The notes: generated from the letters alone by a model not told the origin. A stretch of 64,000 nucleotides of DNA from Nocardioides sp. S5 (GCF_017310035.1 NZ_CP022296.1:4588001-4652000), one strand, 5' to 3'; counted from the stretch's first letter, positions 25,121 to 35,484 are shown. Translations and numbers: made by a program.

Positions 25121-26070
25121 GGTCGCGCGCCCTCCTTCGGCGCTCGGTGCTTCAGGGACGACGGCAGCGAGTGCTGCACCAGGGGACGCGGCTGGCGCCA
25201 GAGCCAGTCGCGGCTGACGTGGTCGATGATGTGCACGCCCTCGGGCGCGGTCACCTTCACCAGCCCGCCGAGCGCCTCGGGGTCGCCGTTGCGGATCGCC
25301 TCGTCGACCTCGAACTCACGCAGCTTGCGGTAGAGGCGGGTGTTGGTGAAGTCGACGCCGTCGCGCCGCCAGTGGGCATACTCGTCGGCGTCGAGCCACT
25401 TGACCTCGAGCACCAGCCCCTGCTGGAGCACGATCCGCTCGACGCCTGCCGGGAACTCGCGCAGCTCCCAGTCGAAGGCCTTCACGAAGGTGAAGTCCGG
25501 GCCCATGGGATAGACCCACGGCTCGAGGAAGCGCAGCGACAGGTCGAGCCAGCCGGTGGAGGGGTCGACGACGGTCAGCGGGTGGCGCGGCATCGCCACG
25601 ATCGCGCGGGTCGGCTGCAGCTGCCACGCGAGGTCGCGGAGGATGCCCGCGCCCTCGGGCGTGAGCACCATGTCGCCGTCCCACTTCATCGAGTAGGTCG
25701 TGCGGACGTGGGAGAAGCACCAGTTGTAGAAGTGGGTCAGCGAGTGGACGCTCGTCGCGGGCGTGGCCAGGTGCTCGCCGCCGGCGCGCGAGACCCGGTG
25801 GGGGTAGTCCAGGACGGTCAGCCGGTCGCCTGCCCCGCACTCGTCGGCGACCCGGCGCGCCACGTCGGCGGTGCCGTCGTCCGAGCCGTTGTCGACGAGC
25901 AGCACGTGGTCGACCGCGGAGAAGACCGGCGGCAGCACCCACGGCAGGTTGCGCGCCTCGTTGCGGACCCGGAAGACACACGTCAGCCCGGGCTCCAGCG
26001 GCTCACCGGAGGTCCAGGGCCAGGTGACGTCGTACGCCGGATCCCCCTCGAGCGACGCGATGTCGGGCAT
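25117..26070 (-). CDS. Family 2 glycosyltransferase
   Basis: 317 residues. GT-A start LTCVFRVRNEARNLPWVLPPVF near residues 29-50, donor-site strand HVLLVDNGSDDGTADVARRV near 55-73, and WDGDMVL as the DxD equivalent. It has no membrane helix. The start overlaps the sulfotransferase stop by one base (TGATG), and its stop overlaps the next gene by four (ATGA), so the operon is tightly coupled. It probably adds one sugar to a glycan that is later sulfated. Confidence 0.85.
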   Translation of the reverse strand: MPDIASLEGDPAYDVTWPWTSGEPLEPGLTCVFRVRNEARNLPWVLPPVFSAVDHVLLVDNGSDDGTADVARRVADECGAGDRLTVLDYPHRVSRAGGEHLATPATSVHSLTHFYNWCFSHVRTTYSMKWDGDMVLTPEGAGILRDLAWQLQPTRAIVAMPRHPLTVVDPSTGWLDLSLRFLEPWVYPMGPDFTFVKAFDWELREFPAGVERIVLQQGLVLEVKWLDADEYAHWRRDGVDFTNTRLYRKLREFEVDEAIRNGDPEALGGLVKVTAPEGVHIIDHVSRDWLWRQPRPLVQHSLPSSLKHRAPKEGARP

Positions 26071-27137
26071 CAGGCCCGATCCTGCTGGGGCGCGCGCTCC
26101 CGGCCGATCGCCTTGCGCAGCCTCTGCCGGGCCGCGGGCGGCACCATCGCGCGCACGGCGTGGGGCACCCGTTCGGCGGCACTGCGGGACGGGGCCTGCT
26201 CGAGCGCGTCACGCCGGGCGTCGGCGGCCGCGCGGCGCCGCTGGGCCACGACGGTCGAGTGGGCGAAGGCCTCGGCCTCGGCGTACTGGCCCGCATAGGC
26301 GGCGCGGAGCTGGTCGCACCACTCCTGGTTCTTCGCCGAGTCGTCGCTCGAGATCGCGTCGAGCGCCTGCCAGGTCTCGTCGGCGAGCTCGCGCAGCCGG
26401 TCCGGCACGCCGATGTCGTCCCACGTCATCGTCACGCGGCGCAGCGAGGGGTCGATGAAGCGGTGCACCTCGGCGATGTCGACCGCCATCGCGGTCTTCA
26501 CGCCCTGGAGGTCGAAGGACTCCCCGAGCGCGAAGACCGGCTGCGTCCAGTCGTCGAGCAGGTCGCCGTAGTGCACGAAGGCGCGCTGCTGGCCGCGGGT
26601 CGCGCGCTCGGTGTGGAGCATCATGTTGACCCAGGCGGCGGTGCGGGTGATCGCGCCCTGGTCGGACCCGGCGCCCATCTGTCCGTAGTAGGTCTGCTTG
26701 GAGCCGACCACCTCCGTGACCGGCCGCAGCATGGTGACGTACGCCGACGTGGCGTCGCAGCGGTCGGCTGCAGCGCGCCAGAGGCCGAGGAACCACGACG
26801 CGCGCGGGTCCTTGACCACGAGCTCGTCGGCGACGGAGAACTGCTCCTCCAGCCACGCAGCGACCCGCTCACGGGTGGCGTGGTCACCGCTGGTGGTGCC
26901 GGTGTCGAGCCAGGCGCGCGGGCGGGCGTCGGAGACCTGCACGTTGCTGCGCTGGAGCAGCTCGTGGTGCAGGTCGACCACCCAGCGCGGCTCCCCGAAG
27001 CCCTTGGGGTTGGTCGCGTCGGCGACCACCTCCGGCTGCGGCACGTGGAGGCCGAGGGTGCGCAGGGTGCCGGCCATGGTGCTCGTGCCGCTGCGGCCCG
27101 ACCCCACGACGAACACCACCCGTCGACTGCTGCTCAT
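26070..27137 (-). CDS. Sulfotransferase family protein
   Basis: 355 residues. The N-terminal VVFVVGSGRSGTSTMAGTL (residues 7-25) is the 5'-phosphosulfate loop of PAPS-dependent sulfotransferases, and VVKDPRASWFLGLWR resembles the 3'-phosphate-binding segment. It would move sulfate from PAPS to a sugar hydroxyl. It is the first gene of the GT operon, which is unusual enough in free-living actinobacteria to suggest sulfated surface glycan or glycolipid. No PAPS synthesis genes are in the window. A GT2-type donor role is not excluded for this P-loop fold. Confidence 0.8.
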   Translation of the reverse strand: MSSSRRVVFVVGSGRSGTSTMAGTLRTLGLHVPQPEVVADATNPKGFGEPRWVVDLHHELLQRSNVQVSDARPRAWLDTGTTSGDHATRERVAAWLEEQFSVADELVVKDPRASWFLGLWRAAADRCDATSAYVTMLRPVTEVVGSKQTYYGQMGAGSDQGAITRTAAWVNMMLHTERATRGQQRAFVHYGDLLDDWTQPVFALGESFDLQGVKTAMAVDIAEVHRFIDPSLRRVTMTWDDIGVPDRLRELADETWQALDAISSDDSAKNQEWCDQLRAAYAGQYAEAEAFAHSTVVAQRRRAAADARRDALEQAPSRSAAERVPHAVRAMVPPAARQRLRKAIGRERAPQQDRA

Positions 27138-27178
27138 GGCGCGAGCCTATCGGTGGATCCCGGTGCGGCCTCGTCGCC

Positions 27179-28528
<1,350 letters not shown>

Positions 28529-28546
28529 ATCCGTGAAGATATCGGC

Positions 28547-29248
28547 ATGACCGTGGCCCTGTACGCCGGATCCGACAGGTCGTCGGAGGCCGTCAAGGGG
28601 CGCTTGACCAGGCATTCCTTCTCCTTCGGGCCGCACTACGACCCGGCCAACATCGGCTTCGGTCCGCTCGTCTGCCACAACGACGACGTCCTCGACCCGA
28701 CCGGCGCGGCGGTCGCCGGCTACGCCGAGCACCCGCACGCCGAGCTCGAGATCGTCACCTGGGTGCTCGAGGGCGCGCTCGTCCACACCGACTCGACGGG
28801 CGAGTCCCACGTGGTGGAGGCGGGACGGGCGCAGGTGCTCTCGGCCGGCTCCGGCATCCGGCACAGCGAGGTCGCCGACCCCGCCTCCGGATCCTGCCGG
28901 TTCGTCCAGGCCTGGCTGGCGCCGTCCGCGTCCGGCACCACTCCGTCGTACGTCATCGGTGAGGCACCGTCAGCACCGGACGGGCTCGTCGACGTCGTCG
29001 GCGGCGACGGGCTGCCGCTCGGCACCGACGGCGCCCGGCTGCTGGTGGCCCGGCTGGGGCGTGGTCAGGCGGTGGCGCTGCCTGACGACCCGGCCCAGCA
29101 CGTCTTCGCCGCGACCGGCGCGGTGGACCTCGACGGGCTCGCGCTGCGCGCCGGCGACGCCGTACGCCTCACCGGCGAGCCCGGGCGCACCGTGCGCGCC
29201 GAGGAGCCGACCGAGCTGCTGGTCTGGTCCTTCGCCCGTCAGCCCTGA
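28547..29248 (+). CDS. Pirin family protein
   Basis: 233 residues in two cupin domains. The N-terminal cupin has the metal-binding HPHAELEIVTWVLEG, then EAGRAQVLSAGSGIRHSE, which supplies the His/His/His/Glu set for iron. Bacterial pirins act as quercetinases, redox sensors or modulators of central metabolism; the role here is not fixed. ATG at 28547, divergent from the GH1 gene. The 3' end overlaps the FAD oxidase gene by 10 bases on the other strand. Confidence 0.85.
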   Translation: MTVALYAGSDRSSEAVKGRLTRHSFSFGPHYDPANIGFGPLVCHNDDVLDPTGAAVAGYAEHPHAELEIVTWVLEGALVHTDSTGESHVVEAGRAQVLSAGSGIRHSEVADPASGSCRFVQAWLAPSASGTTPSYVIGEAPSAPDGLVDVVGGDGLPLGTDGARLLVARLGRGQAVALPDDPAQHVFAATGAVDLDGLALRAGDAVRLTGEPGRTVRAEEPTELLVWSFARQP

Positions 29249-30828
29249 GGGACGAGCACGCCCGGGTTGAGGACGCCGGCCGGGTCGAGCTCGGCCTTCA
29301 CCGCCCGCAGCACGCGTACGCCGACCTCGCCGATCTCGTGCACCAGCCAGGGGCGGTGGTCGGTGCCGACGGCGTGGTGGTGGGTGATCGTCGCCCCAGC
29401 CTCCACCATCGCCTCGCTCGCCGCCCGCTTGGCCTCGGCCCACTGGGCGAGCGGGTCGTCGCCCTGCCGGGCCGCGACGGTGAAGTAGAGCGAGCACCCG
29501 GTCTCGTAGACGTGCGAGACGTGGCAGAGCACCAGCGCGCCGTCGCCGAGCGCGGACTGCAGCGCCGCCCGCACGTCGGCGTACAGCCGGGCCCGGTGGG
29601 ACCAGAAGGTCGCGGTCTCGAGGGTCTCGACGAGCACGCCGTGGTCGAGCAGCGCGTCGCGGAGGTAGGGCGCGGCGAAGCGGCCGTGCACCCACTTCTG
29701 CCCCGGCTCCTCGCCGAGCGCGGTGCCACCGAGGCCGGCGAGCACCGCCGTCACGGAGGCGCGACGGGCCTCGACCTGGTCGGGAGTGCCCTCGTAGCCG
29801 GTGATCATCAGGCAGCCAGGGTCCTCCGCCCCGCCGATCGAGGTCGGGTCGGCGAGGTTGAGCGCGGTCTCGGACTCGTCGGAGAGCCGGATCACCGTGG
29901 GCAGCAGGCCGGCCTGCGCGAGGGTGCGCATCGCGTCGGCGCCGGCGTCGAAGGACGGCCAGCGCCACCCCTCGTACGCCGTCACGTCGGGCGCGCGACG
30001 CACCCGGACCGTCACCGCGGTGATGACGCCGAAGGCGCCCTCGGAGCCCAGCACCAGCTGGCGCAGGTCGGGCCCGGCGGCGTTCGCCGGTGACGAGCCG
30101 AGGTCGAGCGAGCCCGTCGGAGTGGCGACGGTGACGCCGACGACCATCGCGTCGAACCGGCCGTAGCCGGCGCTGGACTGGCCGCTGGAGCGGGTGGCGG
30201 CGAAGCCGCCGATCGAGGCGTGCTCGAAGGACTGGGGGTAGTGCCCCAGTGTCAGCCCGCGCTCCGCGAGCAGCGCCTCGGCCTCGGGACCGCGCAGGCC
30301 GGGCTGGAGGGTCGCGGTCATCGACTCCTCGTCCACGGTCAGCAGCCGCTTCATCCGCACCAGGTCGAGGCTCACCACACCGGCGAAGCCGTCGCGCCGG
30401 GCAGCGAGGCCGCCGGTGACGCAGGTGCCGCCACCGAAGGGCACCACCGCGACGCGGTGCTCGCTCGCCCACGCCAGGACGGCGAGGACCTCGCCGTGGC
30501 CGTCCGGGCGCACCACGGCGTCGGGGGCGTCGGCGAGGTCGCCGGCCCGGGCGCGGAGCAGGTCGGAGGTCGACTTGCCGCGGGTGCGGAGCGTGCGGGT
30601 GGCGTCGTCGACGAGCACGTGCTCGGTCCCCACGAGCGCGCGCAGGCCCTCGAGCAGTTCGTCGTCGAGCGCGGTCGGCGCCGGCCTGGCGTCCGCCGCG
30701 ACCGCGGGCTGCTGGAGGCCGAAGGCCAGCTCGACCAGGCCGAGCGCCGACGGCGGCAGCTCCGAACGAACGGCGGGGTCGCCCCAGCGCTGTGGGTGCA
30801 TCTCGACGGTCGGCGTCCCAGGAGTCAT
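29239..30828 (-). CDS. FAD-linked oxidase, alkyl-DHAP synthase-like
   Basis: 529 residues. FAD-binding type 4 domain (VVRPDGHGEVLAVLAWASEHRVAVVPFGGGTCVTGG near residues 95-130), the following domain with FEHASIGGFAATRSSGQSSAGYGRFDAMVVG, and the HHAVGTDHRPWL C-terminal motif are those of alkyldihydroxyacetonephosphate synthase-type flavoproteins. Ether-lipid synthesis is possible but uncertain, since many bacterial homologues are lactate/glycolate-type oxidases. Divergent from a TetR regulator that may control it. Next to glpD, which also acts on a three-carbon phosphate. Confidence 0.8.
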   Translation of the reverse strand: MTPGTPTVEMHPQRWGDPAVRSELPPSALGLVELAFGLQQPAVAADARPAPTALDDELLEGLRALVGTEHVLVDDATRTLRTRGKSTSDLLRARAGDLADAPDAVVRPDGHGEVLAVLAWASEHRVAVVPFGGGTCVTGGLAARRDGFAGVVSLDLVRMKRLLTVDEESMTATLQPGLRGPEAEALLAERGLTLGHYPQSFEHASIGGFAATRSSGQSSAGYGRFDAMVVGVTVATPTGSLDLGSSPANAAGPDLRQLVLGSEGAFGVITAVTVRVRRAPDVTAYEGWRWPSFDAGADAMRTLAQAGLLPTVIRLSDESETALNLADPTSIGGAEDPGCLMITGYEGTPDQVEARRASVTAVLAGLGGTALGEEPGQKWVHGRFAAPYLRDALLDHGVLVETLETATFWSHRARLYADVRAALQSALGDGALVLCHVSHVYETGCSLYFTVAARQGDDPLAQWAEAKRAASEAMVEAGATITHHHAVGTDHRPWLVHEIGEVGVRVLRAVKAELDPAGVLNPGVLVPQG

Positions 30829-30837
30829 GCGTTACAG

Positions 30838-30846
30838 TGTGACACA
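30838..30846. promoter_or_regulatory. TetR operator candidate
   Basis: TGTGACACA is a perfect inverted repeat around one base, lying 9 bp from the oxidase start and overlapping the TetR gene ATG. The short, strongly symmetric element in the 17-bp divergent spacer is well placed for repression of both genes. Confidence 0.4.
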
Positions 30847-31445
30847 TGTCGTCACTTCGTCACATCGACCGCCCGGCCGGCGACCCCCGGGACGCCTACC
30901 TCGACGCGGCCCGCGACTGCATCCTCGACGTCGGGTGGCGGCGTACGACCCTCACCGAGGTCGCGAAGCGCGCCGGGGTCTCGCGGATGACGATCTACCG
31001 CGCGTGGCCCGACATGGGCTCGCTGCTCGGCGACCTGATGACCCGCGAGTGGGTCGGCATCGCGGCCGCGACGCAGGTCGCCGCGAAGGACACCACCACC
31101 CCTGCCGGCATCGCGGCGGCCGCCCTCGCGACAGTGCGGGCGCTGCGCGACAACGAGCTCTTCGTGCGGATCGTCGAGCTCGACCCCGACCTGATGCTCC
31201 CCTACCTGCTGTCGCGCCGCGGCCGCTCGCAGGAGGCGCTCATCGAGATCCTCGCCGCCCAGGTCGCGGACGGGCAGGCCGCCGGCGCCATCCGCGCCGG
31301 CGACCCGGTCCTGGTGGCGCGCTCGCTGACCCTGGCCGGCCACGGCTTCGTCTTCTCGGCGATGACGATGACCGACGCGGGCATCGGGCTCGCCGACCTC
31401 GACGAGGAGTACGCCCGCCTCATCACCAGGTCCCTGGCACCGTGA
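30846..31445 (+). CDS. TetR-family transcriptional regulator
   Basis: 199 residues. The N-terminal HTH is VGWRRTTLTEVAKRAGVSRMTIYRAWPDMGSLLGDLM (residues ~26-62), followed by an all-helical ligand domain. The ATG at 30846 is 18 bp from the divergent oxidase start, and the gene overlaps glpD by four bases (GTGA), so it is likely coexpressed with glpD and controls the divergent oxidase and its own operon. Ligand unknown; a lipid or glycerol-phosphate derivative is plausible from context. Confidence 0.88.
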   Translation: MSSLRHIDRPAGDPRDAYLDAARDCILDVGWRRTTLTEVAKRAGVSRMTIYRAWPDMGSLLGDLMTREWVGIAAATQVAAKDTTTPAGIAAAALATVRALRDNELFVRIVELDPDLMLPYLLSRRGRSQEALIEILAAQVADGQAAGAIRAGDPVLVARSLTLAGHGFVFSAMTMTDAGIGLADLDEEYARLITRSLAP

Positions 31446-32998
31446 CCGGCACCCGCATCACCCCCGGCCTCGACGGCGTCCCCGCCGAGGTCGACGTGGT
31501 GGTGGTCGGGCTCGGCATCACCGGCGCGGGCGTCGCGCTCGACGCGGTGACGCGCGGCCTCAGCGTGCTCGCGGTCGACGCCCACGACCTCGCCTTCGGC
31601 ACGTCGCGCTGGTCGTCCAAGCTCGTGCACGGCGGCCTGCGCTACCTCGCCCGGGGGCAGATCGCGATCGCCCACGAGAGCGCCGTCGAGCGCGGCATCC
31701 TGATGGACGTCACCGCGCCCCACCTGGTCCGGCCGCTGCCGATGCTGACGCCCGTCGACGCCTCCCTGACCCGTGGTCGCACCGCACTGACCTGGGCCGG
31801 CCTCCGCGCCGGGGACGCGCTGCGCCGCACCGCCCGCACCACGACCGGCACCCTCCCCCGTCCCCGCCGCCTCAACGCCACCGAGGCGCTCGGGCTGGTC
31901 CCGTCGCTGCGCGCCGACACCCTGCGCGGCGGCCTGCTCGCCTGGGACGGGCAGCTCGAGGACGACGCCCGGCTGGTCGTCACCGTCGCCCGCACCGCAG
32001 CGGCGTACGGCGCCGAGGTGCGCACCCGCGCCCGGGTGACGAGCGCCAGCGGCACCCACGTCGAGCTGCGCGACGAGCTCACCGGGCAGGCGTACGCCGT
32101 CCGCGCCCGCGCCGTCGTCAACGCGACCGGCGTCTGGGCCGGCGACCTCGACGACGCGGTCCGGCTGCGGCCCAGCCGCGGCACCCACCTCGTGCTGCGC
32201 GGCGCCACGCTGCCGCACACGCGGGTGGCGGTGATGGTGCCGATCCCGGGCACCACGGCCCGCTTCGCGATGGTGCTGCCGCAGCCCGACGGCACCCTCT
32301 ACGTCGGGCTCACCGACGAGCCGGTCACCGGTCCGGTGCCCGACGTGCCGGTGCCGAGCGAGGCGGAGATCGACTTCCTGCTCGACGTCGTGAGCAGCGC
32401 CTTCGCCACGCCTGCGACCCGCGACGACGTGGTCGGCGCGTTCTCCGGCCTCCGGCCGCTGCTCGAGGTGGTCGGCGCCGACACGACGGCCGACCTGTCG
32501 CGGCGCCACGCGATCCTCACCTCGCGCACCGGGGTGACCACCGTGGTGGGCGGCAAGCTGACGACCTACCGCCGGATGGCCCAGGACACCCTCGACGCGC
32601 TGGCCCTCGACGGCGCACGGCCCTGCCGCACCGCGTCCCTGCCGCTGCTCGGCGCCGCGCCCGCCGAAGTCCTGCGCCGCAGCACCGCTCCCGCCCGGCT
32701 CGTACGCCGCTTCGGCACCGACGCCGCCCTGGTGCTGGCCTCGGCGCGTGAGGTCACCGGGCTCACCGACGACGAGCTCCTCGCGCCCGTCTCCGACGAC
32801 GTGCCGGTGACGCTCGCCGAGCTGGTCTTCGCGATCACCCATGAAGGCGCGCACGACGTCGACGACCTGCTGGAGCGGCGTACGCGGGTGGGGCTGGTGC
32901 CGGCCGACCGCGCGGTCGCCGAGCCGGTCGCGCGCCGTGCACTGGAGGTCGTCGCGGGCCGCTCCACCACTCTGTCCGTCCTCCGGAGCACCACGTGA
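31442..32998 (+). CDS. glpD: Glycerol-3-phosphate dehydrogenase (FAD)
   Basis: 518 residues. FAD loop VVVVGLGITGAGVALDAVTRG near residues 16-36, then GTSRWSSKLVHGGLRYL, RARAVVNATGVWAG and VVGGKLTTYRRMAQD. The enzyme oxidises glycerol-3-phosphate to DHAP at the membrane surface and passes electrons to quinone. A GTG start overlapping the TetR stop indicates translational coupling. No glpK or glpF is adjacent. A terminator follows ~105 bp downstream. Confidence 0.92.
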   Translation: MTGTRITPGLDGVPAEVDVVVVGLGITGAGVALDAVTRGLSVLAVDAHDLAFGTSRWSSKLVHGGLRYLARGQIAIAHESAVERGILMDVTAPHLVRPLPMLTPVDASLTRGRTALTWAGLRAGDALRRTARTTTGTLPRPRRLNATEALGLVPSLRADTLRGGLLAWDGQLEDDARLVVTVARTAAAYGAEVRTRARVTSASGTHVELRDELTGQAYAVRARAVVNATGVWAGDLDDAVRLRPSRGTHLVLRGATLPHTRVAVMVPIPGTTARFAMVLPQPDGTLYVGLTDEPVTGPVPDVPVPSEAEIDFLLDVVSSAFATPATRDDVVGAFSGLRPLLEVVGADTTADLSRRHAILTSRTGVTTVVGGKLTTYRRMAQDTLDALALDGARPCRTASLPLLGAAPAEVLRRSTAPARLVRRFGTDAALVLASAREVTGLTDDELLAPVSDDVPVTLAELVFAITHEGAHDVDDLLERRTRVGLVPADRAVAEPVARRALEVVAGRSTTLSVLRSTT

Positions 32999-33103
32999 CG
33001 GCGCCAGCCGCCACACGTGATCCAGAGGACAGCAAAATGCGGTGGTAGTTCCGACGAACCCCGGACACCGACGCGGGCCGGGTGGGATCGTTCTCCACGG
33101 CGC

Positions 33104-33133
33104 GCCCCTTGCCGACCCCATGCGGCAAGGGGC
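33104..33133. terminator. Terminator between glpD and glmS
   Basis: GCCCCTTGCCG pairs perfectly with CGGCAAGGGGC (11 bp) around an 8-base loop; outer GCG/CGC bases add to the stem. It lies between the stops of two convergent genes, so it can end both transcripts. Confidence 0.8.
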
Positions 33134-33169
33134 GCCCAGTCCATCTCAGGCCCCGTGGTCGAGGTGCGG

Positions 33170-34993
33170 CTACTCCACCGTGACGGACTTGGCCAGGTTG
33201 CGGGGCTTGTCGATGTCGTGGCCCAGGTGCTGCGCTGCGTGGTAGGCCAGCAGCTGCAGCGGGATGGTGAGCAGGATCGGGTCGAGCTCCGGCTCGTTGC
33301 GCGGCACGTCGATGCGGCGGGCACCGACCTCGCCGAGGTCCACGTCGGCGTGGGTGACCACGACCAGCGGGCCCTTGCGGGCGTCGATCTCGTGGAGCGC
33401 ACCGATGTTGCGCTCGGTCAGCTCGTCGCGCGGCACCAGCGCGACGGTCGGCACCTCGGGGTCGATCAGCGCCAGCGGACCGTGCTTGAGCTCGGAGGTC
33501 TGGTAGGCCTCGGCGTGGCGGTAGCTGATCTCCTTGAACTTCTGTGCGCCCTCGCGCGCCACCGGGAACCCGCGCACCCGACCGATGAAGAAGAGGCTGC
33601 GGGCCTCGGCGAGGTCCTTCGCCACCTCGACCAGGTCGGCCTCGCCGGCGAGGATCTCCTCGATCTGGCCGGGCAGCTTCTCCAGCCCGGCGACGAGCCG
33701 CTTGCCGTCGGCGATCGACAGGTCCCGCACCCGACCGAGCTGGAGGGCGAGCAGGGCGAAGCCCAGGAACATGTTGGTGAGCGCCTTGGTGCTCGCGACC
33801 GCCACCTCGGGCCCGGCGTGGAGGTAGATCCCGCCGTCGCACTCGCGCGCGATGGCCGAGCCGACGACGTTGACCAGGCCGACGCAGCGCCCGCCCTTGC
33901 GGCGTACCTCCTGCACGGCGAGCAGGGTGTCGATGGTCTCGCCGGACTGGCTGACCGCGACATAGAGGGTGTCGGGCTCGATCACCGGGTCGCGGTAGCG
34001 GAACTCGCTGGCGGCCTCGGCGTCGGCGGGGATGCGGGCGAGCTCCTCGATGAGGGCGGCACCCATCTGGCCGACGTAGTAGGCCGAGCCGCAGCCCAGG
34101 ATCTTCACGCGGCGCACCGCGCGCAGGTCGCGCGCGTCCATGTGGAGGCCGCCGAGGTGTGCGGTGCCGAAGCGGTCGTCGAGCCGACCCCGGAGGACCG
34201 CCTGCGCGGTGGTGGGCTGCTCGAGCATCTCCTTGTGCATGTAGGACTCGTGATCGCCGGCGTCGTACGCCGACGCGTCGATGTCGACCCGGCTGGCGGT
34301 CTTGCCGGTCGAGGCGAGGTCGCTGTGACGCATCGTGGTGAAGCCGGACTCGGTCACCGTGGCCATCTCGCCGTCGTCGAGCATCGCGACCGTCGTGGTG
34401 TGCCGCACGATCGCGGCGAGGTCGGAGGCGACGTACATCTCCTTGTCGCCCACCCCCACCACCAGCGGGCTGCCGTTGCGCGCCACCACGATGCGGTCGG
34501 GGAAGTCGGCGTGGAGCACCGCGAGGCCGTACGTCCCGACCACCGCACCCAGGGCGTCGCGGACCTTGCCCTCGAGGCTGTCGGCGTCGCTGCGGGCGAC
34601 GAGGTGGGCCAGGACCTCGGTGTCGGTGTCGCTCGCGAGCGTGACGCCGGCGTCGACGAGCTCGGCGCGCAGCGCGGCGGAGTTGTCGATGATGCCGTTG
34701 TGCACGACCGCGACCCGGCCGGACTCGTCGGCGTGCGGGTGGGCGTTGGTGTCGGTGGCCGGGCCGTGGGTGGCCCACCGGGTGTGGCCGATGCCCGTCG
34801 TGCCGGCGAAGCGCTTCGGCAGCACGTCGGTGAGCTCGCGCACCCGGCCGGCCCGCTTGGCCACCCGGATCCCGCGGCCGCTGAGCACGGCGACGCCGGC
34901 GGAGTCGTAGCCGCGGTGCTCGAGCCGGGTCAGTCCTTCGAGGACGACGGGTGCTGCGTCCTGGCGGCCGATGTAGCCGACGATTCCACACAT
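33170..34993 (-). CDS. glmS: Glucosamine--fructose-6-phosphate aminotransferase
   Basis: 607 residues. The N-terminal nucleophile Cys2 begins MCGIVGYIGRQDAAPVVLEGL, followed by the glutaminase domain (RWATHGPATDTNAHPH) and two SIS sugar-isomerase domains (CGSAYYVGQMGAALIEEL, SQSGETIDTLLAVQEVR, KHGPLALIDPE). It makes glucosamine-6-phosphate from fructose-6-phosphate and glutamine, the first step to UDP-GlcNAc for cell wall and surface glycans. Monocistronic; ends near the terminator shared with glpD. Confidence 0.96.
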   Translation of the reverse strand: MCGIVGYIGRQDAAPVVLEGLTRLEHRGYDSAGVAVLSGRGIRVAKRAGRVRELTDVLPKRFAGTTGIGHTRWATHGPATDTNAHPHADESGRVAVVHNGIIDNSAALRAELVDAGVTLASDTDTEVLAHLVARSDADSLEGKVRDALGAVVGTYGLAVLHADFPDRIVVARNGSPLVVGVGDKEMYVASDLAAIVRHTTTVAMLDDGEMATVTESGFTTMRHSDLASTGKTASRVDIDASAYDAGDHESYMHKEMLEQPTTAQAVLRGRLDDRFGTAHLGGLHMDARDLRAVRRVKILGCGSAYYVGQMGAALIEELARIPADAEAASEFRYRDPVIEPDTLYVAVSQSGETIDTLLAVQEVRRKGGRCVGLVNVVGSAIARECDGGIYLHAGPEVAVASTKALTNMFLGFALLALQLGRVRDLSIADGKRLVAGLEKLPGQIEEILAGEADLVEVAKDLAEARSLFFIGRVRGFPVAREGAQKFKEISYRHAEAYQTSELKHGPLALIDPEVPTVALVPRDELTERNIGALHEIDARKGPLVVVTHADVDLGEVGARRIDVPRNEPELDPILLTIPLQLLAYHAAQHLGHDIDKPRNLAKSVTVE

Positions 34994-35008
34994 GTGAGGT
35001 GTCTCTTC

Positions 35009-35338
35009 CTATCCATAGATCATGCGGCGCAGCTGGCGCTCGGAGAGCTGTGGTGCTGCGACGACGCGGTCGGCGAGCTCCACGGCGATGCGCGTGAAGA
35101 TCTCGGGGTTCCTGGCTCCGTACGCCTTGAGGTGGGCGTGCCGCTCCCGGACGTATGCCTCCACCGGCTGGGCGTGGAAGGCGATCACGTCCTCGATCAC
35201 CCGCGCGGCCTCCGACGCCGAGAGCGACGTGGTGGCGACGACGTGGGAGACGAGGGCAGGGTCGGGCACCCCCCGATCGTGGATCCAGGCGATCAGAATG
35301 GCAACTTCCTGCCCGAAATCGGGCAGGAAGTGTGTCAA
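35009..35338 (-). CDS. Conserved hypothetical protein (start uncertain)
   Basis: The frame is open far upstream, but coding character appears only from about residue THFLPDFGQEVAILIAWIHD onward; ~109 residues if TTG 35338 is the start. No clear Shine-Dalgarno is present, so a GTG nearer the middle is an alternative. The product is helical and charged (RVIEDVIAFHAQPVEAYVRERHAHLKAY, then PEIFTRIAVELADRVVAAPQLSERQLRRMIYG), soluble, and of unknown function. Its stop is 15 bp upstream of the glmS start on the same strand, so it may be cotranscribed with glmS. Confidence 0.5.
   Translation of the reverse strand: MTHFLPDFGQEVAILIAWIHDRGVPDPALVSHVVATTSLSASEAARVIEDVIAFHAQPVEAYVRERHAHLKAYGARNPEIFTRIAVELADRVVAAPQLSERQLRRMIYG
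35305..35330. repeat. 26-bp palindrome
   Basis: Perfect inverted repeat with 12-bp arms (CTTCCTGCCCGA / TCGGGCAGGAAG) and a 2-base centre. It lies at the beginning of the hypothetical gene before glmS, so it may be an operator rather than only coding sequence. Confidence 0.6.
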
Positions 35339-35478
35339 CGGGCGTACGGGGTCGTCGTCGGCGCCGCCCCACCCGCCCCAGGTGGGGCCAGATAGTGCGC
35401 CGCGCCGCGTCGAGGCTGCCCTGGTGGGGGCGCGGGGACGATCGTGAGCGAAAAGGTGGTGCGCGAGTGGGGACGTGC

Positions 35479-35484
35479 TATCTT
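35479..35484 (+). promoter_or_regulatory. Putative -10 box (TATCTT)
   Basis: TATCTT 32 bases before the ATG at 35516, in an otherwise GC-rich stretch, is the best -10 candidate for the small gene; no clear -35 was found. Confidence 0.35.

Noticed and set aside
33017..35395. Long plus-strand open frame opposite glmS
   Set aside because: GlmS is full length with Cys2 and SIS motifs on the minus strand; the plus frame is Gly/Val/Asp-rich filler.
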